NCBI GenBank assembly: GCA_017460395.1
Contig: JAFUBA010000177.1
Span: forward strand, 1 to 59,546
Direction: 5' to 3'
Length of the DNA: 59,546 nt
Source of the DNA: Clostridia bacterium
GTDB taxonomy: Bacteria > Bacillota > Clostridia > Christensenellales > Aristaeellaceae
A model generated the notes under the pieces. That model had not been told where the DNA came from. It saw only the letters and a program-made list of their open reading frames with translations, and did not search any database. This document shows, piece by piece, positions 1 through 8,398 of this stretch. The position numbers and the translations under genes are program-made. The stretch's first letter is position 1. The number at the start of each line of letters is the position of its first letter.

Positions 1-24
1 CCCATTTCGATCGCTCCATATGTC

Positions 25-72
25 AAAATCGTGGAAGCAACGATCTCATAACATCGTTGTTTCCACGATTTT
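25..72. repeat. Inverted repeat with 20-bp arms
   Basis: Arms at 25-44 and 53-72 are reverse complements except for one G/T-tolerant position, with an 8-nt loop. The right arm ends in four T's without a longer T-tract. It could be a weak terminator of a gene left of the window or the end of a small palindromic element; the sequence does not decide. Confidence 0.5.
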
Positions 73-124
73 ACTATGCTTGCATTTCGATTTTCAATGA
101 GCACTCTGTGAGGGTGCACGGTAT

Positions 125-466
125 TTGTTTAGGAACTTACGATACTTCAGTGAATCCTTGGGCTGCAACGCGCTCATGGTGCAGCGGATGAAAAATGGGG
201 TCAGAACAGGCTATCAGCCCACCGCTGTGACATCCCACGTCCTGTATCTTCGCCTGACCATCGATGGAAGACAGTGCAGTCTTTCCTGGAGCTGTGACGG
301 CGGGGAGTACCAGGGGATCGGGCCTGTATTTGACACGTCGGAATTCTCGGACGAATACTGCAAATTCGGGGAATTTACCGGCACGATGGTCGGGATCACC
401 TGCGCGGACCGCATGTTTCACCGGCACTATGCAGATTTCGACTTTCTGGAAGTCACATCCGTCTAA
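125..466 (+). pseudogene. Remnant: C-terminal domain of a GH43 beta-xylosidase
   Basis: From about codon 35 the reading frame matches the C-terminal concanavalin-like domain of GH43 beta-xylosidases: a beta-strand with SCDGGEYQGIGP, then FDTSEFSDEYC, FTGTMVGI and the terminal HADFD-type signature, here HRHYADFDFLEV, followed by TAA. There is no catalytic propeller upstream and the first 30 codons look unrelated, so only the last part of a gene normally over 500 codons survives. The first ATG is arbitrary. A shorter copy of the same 3' end lies at 12419-12510. Product is very unlikely to be active. The family match is strong; the mechanism that left the fragment is not visible. Confidence 0.75.
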
Positions 467-777
467 ACAGCTGCGCCTCAGAAAAAAGACCTGACATCGA
501 TGAACGAAAGCCCTCAGATGCTTCTGTGTAAGGCACCTCTGAGATCGAGGCATTCCCCCCGCCCACTGAGACGCTTTTTTGAGGAAGGGCCTTCCCGCAG
601 CGGTCCACCCTATTCATTTCGAGTCACCAGCTCCATCCCTGTTCCGAGTTCCCAATGATGGAAAAGGGAACACGAAATGCATCCCGATGAGCAGGGAAAA
701 AATCCCGCATACGCGACAGATGCACGGCCGGATGGAGTTTCGAGTCACAAAGCGATTTTCAACTGGATCATCACACG
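467..777. other. Gene-free stretch
   Basis: No convincing coding region, RNA gene or promoter was seen. Short open frames here lack ribosome-binding sites and recognisable motifs. Confidence 0.5.
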
Positions 778-821
778 AAAAAGGAGAGCAGCCTGATTCT
801 GTCAGGCTGCTCTCCTTTTTT
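778..821 (-). terminator. Intrinsic terminator of hppA
   Basis: A perfect GC-rich stem (about 16 bp, arms near 781-796 and 802-818, loop TTCTG) is bordered by A's on the left and T's on the right. It lies 17 nt past the hppA stop on the minus strand and is nearly symmetric, so it could also stop plus-strand transcripts. Confidence 0.85.
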
Positions 822-837
822 AGGATCTTTGTCTGCA

Positions 838-2988
838 TTATCGGATCAGCGTGAAATTCCTGAACACGCTGACCAGCGTATTGGCAACCGTGGACATTGT
901 CTTGATGAAAATGTCCAGCGCAACGCCCACCACGTCCTTTCGGGTATCGCCCACGGTATCGCCGGTCACGGCTGCCTTGTGGGCTGCGGTGCCCTTGCCA
1001 TACCCTCTGAGCGCGCCGGATTCGATGTACTTCTTTGCATTGTCGAACGCGCCGCCGGAGTTCCCCATGAACAGGGCGCGGGGAATGGCAACGATGGTAG
1101 CGCCGATCAGCAGACCGCCCACAAACTCCACGCCGAAGACAAAACCGCCGATCACAGGAATGATCATGGCCAGGACGGAGGGTACCAGCATCTTTTTCAG
1201 CGCCTGCCTGGCAGCCAGGGAGATCATACGGTTGTAGTCCGGGGCCTTTTTGCCTGCAAGCACCTCGGGCGTCAGCTGCTGATCGCCCTCATCCGCCATG
1301 AGCTTTGCGGATTCAATCGTGTTGTCGGTCAGCATGGCGGAGAAATATTCCACCAGCGCACCGCCGATAATGGCCCCTGACACCACCACGAAGGAGGCGA
1401 TATTCAGCGTCATTTCAGAGGAGTAATTCCCCACATAGGAAACGATCAGGGAGACCGTGGCGAAAGCGGCGGAGCCGATGGCAAAGCCCTTGCCCACGGC
1501 AGCGGTGGTGTTCCCCACAGCGTCCAGCCTGTCCGTGATCACGCGCACGCTGGCATCCAGATGACAGCTCTCTGCCAGGCCGCCCGCGTTGTCGGCGATG
1601 GGGCCAAAGGCGTCGATGGACACGGTGGTGCCGACAAATGCCAGCATGCCCAGAGAGGCCAGTGCCACGCCGTAGGTGCCCGCCAGCTTGCCGGAAATGA
1701 ACAGCGCGATACCGATCACCATCACGGGCAGCAGGCAGGAACGGGAACCGATGGCATCGCCCTTGGTGATGACAAAAGCCTCACCCTCCGGCGCCATCTC
1801 CGCCAAGGCGCGGGTAGGCCGAAAGTCGGTGGACGTGTAATATTCCGTGATGGAGCCGATGGCAACGCCGCTGCCGATGCCCAGCACCGCGCAGATCCAG
1901 GGAGAAGCCCAGGAGGCAGTCCAGCTGTAGGTGTCCTTCAACACCGCATCATCCACATTCGCAAAGCAGACGGCAGCTGCGCCAAGGCCGAGGATCACCG
2001 TGAGCCCGGCGGAAATCCAGGTGGCCAGGTTCAGTTCGCGGGAGGGGTTATTGCTCATGTTCTTGATTGCGGCATAGAACAGGCCCAGCAGGCAGGAAAG
2101 CAGCCCCGCACCGGCCAGGAGAATGGGATACATGATGGTGCCGCTGAAAACACCCTCCAGGGCCGCCCTGGTATCGGTGAACCTGCCTTCATACTGCTGG
2201 AACAGGATCACCGCGATCATGAGGGTTGCGGAAATCGTCGCAACGAAGGATTCCAGGAGATCCGAGCAGTTGCCCGCGATGTCGTTCACGTTGTCGCCGA
2301 TAAAGTCTGCGATCACGTTGGGGACCCGGCTGTCATCCTCCGGCAGATCGTTTCTGACCTTCGCCAGAATATCTGCGGAGATGTCGGCCGCCTTGGTGTA
2401 GTTGCCGCCCGCCACGCGGTTGAACATCGCCACCAGGGAACAGCCCAGCGAATACGTGGATACCCGCATGATCGTCGGATTCACGCCCTCCAGGGTGGTC
2501 AGGATACCGCCGCCCACAACGTCATGGCGTACGTTGCCGAATATCAGCAGCACGGCCACCAGTCCCATGAGACCGAACGCCTGCACGCTAAGCCCGGAAA
2601 TGGAGCCGCCGCGCAGGGCCACCTTCACCGTTTCGCCGATGGACAGGCTTTCCCGCGCCTTGTTTGCCGTGCGCACGTTGGCGTAGGTGGCAGACCGCAT
2701 CCCGATCACGCAGGCGCAGGAGCTCATCAGGGCCCCAAACAGGAACGTGATGCCGCTGGTTTTCTCCACGAACAGGCTGAATACCGCAGCCAGCAGGATC
2801 ACCACGATGATGATGGTTCGGTATTCCGTTTTCATGAAGGTGTTTGCGCCGGAACGGATGATGCCGGCCATCTCTGCCATTTCTTTTGTGCCCTCAGGCA
2901 TCTTGCGGATGCGAACGAAATTGTAGGCCACATAGCCGATGGTGGCGGCAATGACTGCCAGCACCAGGATATACCAGACCGTGGACAT
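838..2988 (-). CDS. hppA: Membrane-bound ion-translocating pyrophosphatase, K+-dependent type
   Basis: A 716-residue polytopic protein that couples PPi hydrolysis to H+ (or Na+) export across the cytoplasmic membrane. Conserved M-PPase motifs are visible: TKAADISADILAK, EDD, NVIADFIGDNVNDIAG near residues 200-240 and the C-terminal KAAVTGDTVGDTRKD block. Near residue 495 it reads GNTTAAVGKGF; Ala and Gly at the K+-determining positions (instead of Lys/Thr) mark the K+-dependent subclass. The substitutions ISADIL for VGADLV and NDIAG for GDVAG are mild departures from the commonest motif. Full length for the family. A 55-codon membrane ORF lies 70 nt upstream on the same strand, so the two are probably co-transcribed. 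Whether H+, Na+ or both are pumped cannot be told from what I read. Confidence 0.95.
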   Translation of the reverse strand: MSTVWYILVLAVIAATIGYVAYNFVRIRKMPEGTKEMAEMAGIIRSGANTFMKTEYRTIIIVVILLAAVFSLFVEKTSGITFLFGALMSSCACVIGMRSATYANVRTANKARESLSIGETVKVALRGGSISGLSVQAFGLMGLVAVLLIFGNVRHDVVGGGILTTLEGVNPTIMRVSTYSLGCSLVAMFNRVAGGNYTKAADISADILAKVRNDLPEDDSRVPNVIADFIGDNVNDIAGNCSDLLESFVATISATLMIAVILFQQYEGRFTDTRAALEGVFSGTIMYPILLAGAGLLSCLLGLFYAAIKNMSNNPSRELNLATWISAGLTVILGLGAAAVCFANVDDAVLKDTYSWTASWASPWICAVLGIGSGVAIGSITEYYTSTDFRPTRALAEMAPEGEAFVITKGDAIGSRSCLLPVMVIGIALFISGKLAGTYGVALASLGMLAFVGTTVSIDAFGPIADNAGGLAESCHLDASVRVITDRLDAVGNTTAAVGKGFAIGSAAFATVSLIVSYVGNYSSEMTLNIASFVVVSGAIIGGALVEYFSAMLTDNTIESAKLMADEGDQQLTPEVLAGKKAPDYNRMISLAARQALKKMLVPSVLAMIIPVIGGFVFGVEFVGGLLIGATIVAIPRALFMGNSGGAFDNAKKYIESGALRGYGKGTAAHKAAVTGDTVGDTRKDVVGVALDIFIKTMSTVANTLVSVFRNFTLIR

Positions 2989-3058
2989 GTTAGACCCCTC
3001 CTGTCAACTGTTTAAAATGATTGTGCCATGGACATAAAAATCAGAGGGAGGATGCAGC

Positions 3059-3226
3059 TTATGCCTGCCCCTCTTTCATCCGGTTAAGGGCCTTTTTCTT
3101 TTCGCGCTTCATGATGGGCCACCATTCCGTAAACGCCAGCACATAGGGCACGAACAGCCCGAACGGGCCGACGAGCAGACGGTTGATGAATTCCTTTTTT
3201 GCCTGCTCATACTCCTGACTGTACAT
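3059..3226 (-). CDS. Small single-span membrane protein upstream of hppA
   Basis: A 55-codon ORF, too short for most gene callers. A GGGGTG ribosome-binding site sits 8-13 nt before the ATG at 3226. The protein has a charged N-terminus (MYSQEYEQAKKEF), one hydrophobic stretch (LLVGPFGLFVPYVLAF, about residues 17-32) and a strongly basic tail (MKREKKKALNRMKEG). This predicts an N-out or N-in single helix anchored by the basic end. It stops 70 nt before hppA on the same strand with no terminator between. A role as accessory or regulatory subunit of the pyrophosphatase is inferred from position only. No family recognised. Confidence 0.6.
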   Translation of the reverse strand: MYSQEYEQAKKEFINRLLVGPFGLFVPYVLAFTEWWPIMKREKKKALNRMKEGQA

Positions 3227-3359
3227 ACATATCACCCCTTTCGTACATCCCGATCATCATACAATGAAACCCTGCTAATTTTCCGGAAAGGATTTATGGC
3301 GAAAGCTCCAATAGCGCCGGTTTATGGGATAGAATGACAGATGGTTTGGAGGTATTTCT

Positions 3360-4472
3360 ATGGAGCGAAGGGTTACAAAGAAGCATTTGCTGGATTTTCT
3401 TCACTTCGCGCTGATCCTTGGCGCGGCGATGGCGATCTCTTTTGTGCTGGCCCGGGTGAACGACGACAACAATCCCTTTGCCATGGCTGTGTTTCTCCTG
3501 GCAGTGGCGCTGGTCGCCCGCGTGACCAGCGGATACTTCTGGGGCATTGCGGCATCTGTCGCGGCCACGTTTTGTGTGAACTACTTTTTTTCCTATCCCT
3601 TCTGGGCCTTTGATGTGACCTATCCCGGTTATCCTCTGACCATGACCGTGATGCTGGTGGTGTCTGTCCTGATCAGTACCCTGACGACGCAGATCAAGCG
3701 GCAGGAGCAGCTGAAGCTGGAGGTGGACAGGGAAAAGATGCACGCAAATCTCCTGCGTGCCATCGCCCACGATATCCGCACACCGCTGTCATCCATCCTG
3801 GGGGCCAGCTCTGCCCTGCAGGAGCAGCAGCTGTCAGAGGAAGCCCAGGCTTCTCTGATCGAAGGTATCCACCGGGATGCCCGGTGGCTTGTGCGGGTCA
3901 CGGAAAATCTTCTGTCCGTCACCCGGTTCAGCGGCAGCGAGGTGAAGCTGAAAAAAGAGGACGAGGTGCTGGAGGAAATCATCGGCAGTGCGATCCTCAA
4001 GTATCACCAGACGCCGGGCACCCTGCCGGTCAAGGTGGAAACGCCGGAGGATATTCTGCTGGTTCCCGCGGACGGCGTGCTCCTGGAGCAGGTGCTCATC
4101 AACCTCTTTGACAATGTGAGTGCCCACGCGGAAGGGGCCAGCCAGATCTGGCTGCATGTGGCATCTGCAGACGAGCGTGTTGTCGTTTCCGTGGAGGATG
4201 ATGGGAAAGGCATCCCTGCCGCCCAGCTTCCCCACATACTGGACGGCACGATGCAGCAAACCAGTCGCCTGCGCTCCGATGACCGGCGCAGCATGGGCAT
4301 CGGCCTGTCCGTCTGCCGCTCCATCATCCGCGCGCATGGCGGGGAACTGCGTGCAGACAGGAGCCATCACGGCGGCGCGGCGTTCAGCTTTGATCTTCCC
4401 ATCAAAGACCTTCCAGTCAGGGATCTTCCAGTCAGGGACCTTTCCATCAAGGAGGAAAACAACGGTGGCTAA
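3360..4472 (+). CDS. KdpD-like sensor histidine kinase (short form)
   Basis: 370 residues. Residues 10-105 carry four hydrophobic helices of the KdpD/DUF4118 membrane module; then HisKA with the phospho-acceptor in AIAHDIRTPLSSILG (about residue 137) and HATPase_c with N-box NLFDNVSAHA and G-boxes VEDDGKGIP and GIGLSVCRSII. The large cytosolic KdpD and USP domains found in full-length KdpD are absent, so this corresponds to its C-terminal half. The C-terminus ends in a four-unit DLPxK/R repeat. The stop overlaps the start of the response regulator gene by 8 nt. No kdpFABC genes are in the window; the likely targets are the adjacent DUF1538-PII genes or hppA, which is inference. Confidence 0.88.
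   Translation: MERRVTKKHLLDFLHFALILGAAMAISFVLARVNDDNNPFAMAVFLLAVALVARVTSGYFWGIAASVAATFCVNYFFSYPFWAFDVTYPGYPLTMTVMLVVSVLISTLTTQIKRQEQLKLEVDREKMHANLLRAIAHDIRTPLSSILGASSALQEQQLSEEAQASLIEGIHRDARWLVRVTENLLSVTRFSGSEVKLKKEDEVLEEIIGSAILKYHQTPGTLPVKVETPEDILLVPADGVLLEQVLINLFDNVSAHAEGASQIWLHVASADERVVVSVEDDGKGIPAAQLPHILDGTMQQTSRLRSDDRRSMGIGLSVCRSIIRAHGGELRADRSHHGGAAFSFDLPIKDLPVRDLPVRDLSIKEENNGG
4392..4451 (+). repeat. Four 15-bp tandem repeats at the 3' end of the kinase gene
   Basis: Units start at 4392, 4407, 4422 and 4437, each a variant of GACCTTCCAGTCAGG. Units 2 and 3 differ at one base. They encode a pentapeptide series DLPIK-DLPVR-DLPVR-DLSIK and run directly into the Shine-Dalgarno of the next gene (AAGGAGG near 4450-4456). 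In-frame unit length means gain or loss changes only tail length. Confidence 0.85.
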
Positions 4473-5199
4473 CCTTCGCAGAAAAATACTGATCATTGAG
4501 GACGATCCCGGCATATCGAATTTCCTGAAAACCACCGTCAGCGCTGCGGACTATGACGCGATTGTGACCGGGCGGGGGCAAACAGCCCTGCAGATGATTT
4601 CCTCCCATTGCCCGGACTGCATTCTGCTGGACCTGGGGCTGCCGGATATGGATGGGGGAGAAATCATCCGCAGTGTGCGCTCCTGGACGCAGACGCCCAT
4701 CATTGTGATTTCCGCCCGCAGCATGGAGGAGGACAAGGCCGCCGCCCTGGATGATGGCGCAGACGATTATGTGACCAAGCCCTTTGGCACGGTGGAATTG
4801 CTGGCGCGCATCCGCACCGCCCTGCGCCATACCCGCACCACAGCGGAGAGCAGCGAGATTGGCATGACGGGCAGCTACCGGGTGGGAAGCCTGGAAATCG
4901 ACTACAGGAAAATGCGCGTCTGTCTGGATGGGCAGGATGTGCATCTGACCCCCAATGAATTCAGGATTGTGGCCCTGCTTGGCAGGCACGCGGGCAGGGT
5001 GATGACCTATAAGGCCATGCTCCGGGAACTGTGGGGTCCCTCCGCCAGCATGGACAACAAGATCCTGCGGGTACATATGGCCAGCATCCGCAGGAAAATC
5101 GAGCCCGATCCCAATGAGCCCAGGTATATCTTTACGGAGGTGGGTGTGGGCTACAGGATGGCGGAGGGCGAGGAAGCAAACAGGGAAGCAGGGGAATGA
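4465..5199 (+). CDS. KdpE/OmpR-family response regulator
   Basis: 244 residues. Receiver domain: acidic pair in ILIIEDDPG, phospho-accepting Asp in CILLDLGLPDMDGGE, conserved Thr/Ser (IVISARS) and Lys (DYVTKPF). C-terminal winged helix (about 140-240) with LTPNEFRIVALLGRHAGRVM and the VGVGYRM ending typical of OmpR/KdpE. The chosen start is GTG 4465, 8 nt inside the kinase gene, with AAGGAGG 9 nt upstream; there is no in-frame ATG nearby. Translational coupling with the kinase is likely. It presumably controls the downstream operon through the next gene, which begins at or just after its stop. Confidence 0.9.
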   Translation: MANLRRKILIIEDDPGISNFLKTTVSAADYDAIVTGRGQTALQMISSHCPDCILLDLGLPDMDGGEIIRSVRSWTQTPIIVISARSMEEDKAAALDDGADDYVTKPFGTVELLARIRTALRHTRTTAESSEIGMTGSYRVGSLEIDYRKMRVCLDGQDVHLTPNEFRIVALLGRHAGRVMTYKAMLRELWGPSASMDNKILRVHMASIRRKIEPDPNEPRYIFTEVGVGYRMAEGEEANREAGE

Positions 5200-6701
5200 A
5201 CTGGCGGGCGCCGGCACAGCGCCCAAAAAGGCTTCCTCCGAAAAACCTGGAGAAAGCGAGAAACACAAAGGAGAAATGCGATTTGGCCAACCGAAGCGTG
5301 ATCCTGGAAAAGCTGAAGGAGGCGGCGTCCTCCGTACTGCCCATCGTGCTGATCGTGGCGGTCCTCTGTCTGATTTGGGTGCCTCTGCAGAACGATCTCA
5401 TGCTGGCGTTTGTGATCGGCGCGGTCTTCCTGATCGTGGGTATGGGACTCTTCACCGTGGGGTCGGAGCTGTCCATGAGCCAGATCGGCTCCTACATTGG
5501 CTCGCGGCTGACCCGCACCCGAAAGACGGGCCTGATCCTGTCGGTCAGCTTCCTGCTGGGCATTGCCATCACGGTGGCGGAGCCGGACCTGCAGGTGCTG
5601 GCGGGCAACGTGCCCGGCATCAATTCCACCGTGCTGATCATCGTGGTATCGGTGGGCGTGGGCCTGTTTCTGATGCTCAGCATGGTGCGTATTCTGCACG
5701 GCATTTCCCTGAGATGGATGCTGGTGGTTTTTTACGGGCTGGTGTTCGTGCTGGCGCTTTTGTCTGACCGGGATTTTCTGTCCGTGGCCTTTGATTCGGG
5801 CGGCGTGACCACAGGTCCCATGACGGTGCCCTTCATCATGGCGCTGGGTGTGGGCGTGGCTTCCATCCGCAGCGATGCAAAGGCCCAGGAGGACAGCTTC
5901 GGCCTGGTGGGGCTTTGCTCCATCGGCCCCATTCTGGCCGTGATGATTCTGGGCTTCATCTATCAGACCACCACGGAGGGCGCCCAGAGCAGCATTCCTT
6001 CCTATGCGGACACGGTCGCCCTGGGCCATGGGTATCTGCGCGCCATCCCGGAAAATCTGAAAGAGGTAGGCTTTGCACTGCTTCCGATTGTGGTCTTTTT
6101 CCTCGTGTTTCAGTTTGCATCCCTGCACCTGAAGCGCGTGCCCTTCCTGCGGATTGCCGTAGGGCTCCTGATGACCCTTGCCGGGCTCATGCTCTTTCTG
6201 ACCGGGGTGAATGTAGGCTTTTCCTCTCTGGGATATATGCTGGGCCAGCAATTGGCTGATCCTCAGTGGCGCTTCCTGCTGGTTCCCCTGAGCATGCTCA
6301 TGGGCTGGTTCATCATCAATGCGGAACCGGCTGTCCATGTGCTGAACAAGCAGGTGGAGGAATTGAGCGCCGGTGCGATTTCCGCAAGAGCCATGGGCTT
6401 CAGCTTATCCATCGCCATTGCCGCGGCCATGGGTCTGAGCATGGTGCGGGCGCTGACGGGGCTGTCCATCCTGTGGTTTGTGATCCCGGGATATCTGATT
6501 TCACTGGCGCTGTCCTTCTTTGTGCCCAACACCTTCACAGCCATCGCCTTCGATTCCGGCGGGGTAGCCAGCGGCCCGCTGACGGCGGCGTTCATGCTGC
6601 CCTTTGCCATGGGCGCGGTATCCGCCATGGGCGGGAACGTCATGACGGACGCGTTCGGCCTGGTGGCGCTGGTGGCCATGATGCCCCTGATCACGGTGTA
6701 G
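5196..6701 (+). CDS. DUF1538 membrane protein, interrupted by a late amber codon
   Basis: Polytopic protein made of two copies of the DUF1538 unit; each has an AFDSGGV-x-x-GP-x-T signature (near residues 200 and 450 of the 501-codon frame). The function of DUF1538 is not established; it commonly neighbours PII-like genes, as here. The ATG at 5196 overlaps the regulator's stop, but TTG 5283 has a better Shine-Dalgarno (AAGGAG, 9 nt) and removes a non-hydrophobic, poorly family-like 29-residue leader, so I favour 5283. The frame ends at TAG 6699-6701 in the middle of the last predicted helix; the same frame continues 34 codons (VMGVVSVISARRG...) to TGA 6804-6806, one base before the next gene. 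One C-to-T change in a CAG codon would explain this. Confidence 0.85.
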   Translation: MNWRAPAQRPKRLPPKNLEKARNTKEKCDLANRSVILEKLKEAASSVLPIVLIVAVLCLIWVPLQNDLMLAFVIGAVFLIVGMGLFTVGSELSMSQIGSYIGSRLTRTRKTGLILSVSFLLGIAITVAEPDLQVLAGNVPGINSTVLIIVVSVGVGLFLMLSMVRILHGISLRWMLVVFYGLVFVLALLSDRDFLSVAFDSGGVTTGPMTVPFIMALGVGVASIRSDAKAQEDSFGLVGLCSIGPILAVMILGFIYQTTTEGAQSSIPSYADTVALGHGYLRAIPENLKEVGFALLPIVVFFLVFQFASLHLKRVPFLRIAVGLLMTLAGLMLFLTGVNVGFSSLGYMLGQQLADPQWRFLLVPLSMLMGWFIINAEPAVHVLNKQVEELSAGAISARAMGFSLSIAIAAAMGLSMVRALTGLSILWFVIPGYLISLALSFFVPNTFTAIAFDSGGVASGPLTAAFMLPFAMGAVSAMGGNVMTDAFGLVALVAMMPLITV

Positions 6702-6807
6702 GTGATGGGCGTTGTTTCAGTCATTTCCGCAAGGCGCGGCACAGTCATTCAGATGGTGCCCTCCGAATTCGGGCAACACGATGTGATCGAACTGTGGGAG
6801 ATGTGAG

Positions 6808-7485
6808 ATGGAACTATATTATGTGGTGACGATCCTGGAACGGAACAAGCGGGACAGGCTGGAAAAAATCTATAAAGCCCTGGATCTGAAGGTGGCCCTG
6901 ACCATGATGGGCAGGGGAACCGCCACTCAGGAACATCTTTCCATGCGGGGCCTGAGCCCCACGGAAAAAGCGGTGATGGCCACCGTGGCAGGCCGGGAGG
7001 ATATGAAAAAGCTGATGCTGCAAACCAAGCTCAAGCTCTTTATCGACATTCCCGGCAACGGCGTCATGGCCGCGATCCCCATCAAAAGCGTAGGAGGTGC
7101 CCAAGCCTTGGCATATCTTGCAAACAATCAGCCAAAGAATCCGGACAGACCGGCAATAGAATTTGAGTACGAACTGATTTATGTGGTCCTGAACGAAGGC
7201 CATTCCGATGAAGTGATGGATGCCGCCCGCCCCGCCGGGGCCACCGGCGGCACGGTGATTGCCGCCAAGGGTACCGGCATCGCTTCCGCCGAAAAGTTCC
7301 ACGGGCTGTCCCTGGCCAACGAGCGTGAAGTGGTGATGATTGTCGCAAAGTCCAGCACCAAGGGGGCCATCATGCGCGCCATCACGGAAAAAGCGGGCAT
7401 CGACACACCCGCCGGGGCCATCTGTTTTTCCCTGCCTGTTTCCCAGGTGGCGGGCCTCAGACGGCTTGAGATGGACGAAGAATAA
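6808..7485 (+). CDS. PII-like signalling protein with two GlnB-fold modules
   Basis: 225 residues, about twice a GlnB monomer. Two alpha-beta modules with PII-like spacing are visible, one from residue 1 to about 95 (ELYYVVTILERNKRDRLEKIYK) and one from about 110 (FEYELIYVVLNEGHSDEVMDAARPAGATGGTVI), the second with the GATGGTVI loop and the AKGTGIASAEKF stretch typical of PII-like proteins adjacent to DUF1538. It probably binds a nucleotide and gates or senses the DUF1538 membrane protein encoded directly upstream; this is inferred from the recurrent gene pair. GGGAG lies 7 nt before the ATG. No uridylylation T-loop tyrosine of classical GlnB was recognised. Confidence 0.82.
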   Translation: MELYYVVTILERNKRDRLEKIYKALDLKVALTMMGRGTATQEHLSMRGLSPTEKAVMATVAGREDMKKLMLQTKLKLFIDIPGNGVMAAIPIKSVGGAQALAYLANNQPKNPDRPAIEFEYELIYVVLNEGHSDEVMDAARPAGATGGTVIAAKGTGIASAEKFHGLSLANEREVVMIVAKSSTKGAIMRAITEKAGIDTPAGAICFSLPVSQVAGLRRLEMDEE

Positions 7486-7507
7486 ACGATTCTGAAAGGG
7501 CAGGACA

Positions 7508-8398
7508 ATGAAAAACCTGATAGGTCAGATTCTGCGCGGCATCGTCATCGGTGTCGCCAACATCATCCCCGGCGTTTCGGGCGGCACCATGATGGTCAGC
7601 ATGGGCATTTATGATACGCTGATTCACTGTATCACCCATCTGTTCAGGGAATTCTGGAAGAGCGTCAAAACACTGCTGCCCTATGCCATTGGCATGCTGA
7701 TCGGTATTCTGGCTCTGGCCAGCGTGATCACCTGGGGCCTGGAAAGCTATCCGCTTCCCACCAACACATTGTTTATCGGCCTGATCCTGGGCGGACTGGG
7801 GCCGCTGATCAGGAAAGTGGACAAAAAGAAAATCGGCGCGCCAGCTGTCATTGCGTTTGTCTGCATGTTCGCACTGATCATCTGGATGGGACTGCAAAAC
7901 AGGGACAGCATCCAGAATGCCGATACCATCGACATGAACATCGGCCGTATGCTGCTGATGGTTGTCCTCGGAACCATCGCTTCCGCCACAATGATCATTC
8001 CCGGCGTTTCCGGCAGCCTGGTGCTGATGCTGCTGGGATACTACAAGGCAGTGACCGGCGCGCTGCAGACCCTGGCCCACGGCCTTATGCACTTTGAATT
8101 CTCCCAGGTGGGCCAGCCGCTTATGATGCTCGTTCCCTTCCTGATTGGCGTGGTGCTGGGCATCTTTGGTGTGGCCAAGCTGATCGAGTGGCTGACGGCC
8201 CGTCATCCTACCGTCACCTACTGCGGGGTTTTGGGGCTGGTGATTGCATCCCCGGTCTCCCTTTTGATCCAGACGGACATGAGCGGTGCAACAGCATTCA
8301 TCGTGTTGATCAGCATCGCCACCTTTGCGGTAGGCTTCGCAGGGGCTTATCTGCTGGCAAAAACAGCAAAGAATGATCCTGACGGAATGCTTCCGTGA
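7508..8398 (+). CDS. DUF368 / PopT-type polyprenyl-phosphate transporter
   Basis: 296 residues, hydrophobic throughout, with the two glycine-rich re-entrant signatures of DUF368: ANIIPGVSGGTMM near residue 20 and TMIIPGVSGSLVLMLLGYY near residue 162. Proteins of this family have been shown to recycle undecaprenyl phosphate across the membrane for wall synthesis. It starts 22 nt after the PII-like gene (AAAGGG 8 nt upstream of ATG), so it is probably the last gene of the operon. No terminator was seen after it. Confidence 0.88.
   Translation: MKNLIGQILRGIVIGVANIIPGVSGGTMMVSMGIYDTLIHCITHLFREFWKSVKTLLPYAIGMLIGILALASVITWGLESYPLPTNTLFIGLILGGLGPLIRKVDKKKIGAPAVIAFVCMFALIIWMGLQNRDSIQNADTIDMNIGRMLLMVVLGTIASATMIIPGVSGSLVLMLLGYYKAVTGALQTLAHGLMHFEFSQVGQPLMMLVPFLIGVVLGIFGVAKLIEWLTARHPTVTYCGVLGLVIASPVSLLIQTDMSGATAFIVLISIATFAVGFAGAYLLAKTAKNDPDGMLP

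Noticed and set aside
1561-3015. Long open frame of 484 codons on the plus strand across hppA
   Set aside because: It is antisense to a clear membrane pyrophosphatase and its translation is low-complexity (His, Gly, Arg, Gln), typical of a shadow frame in G+C-rich DNA.
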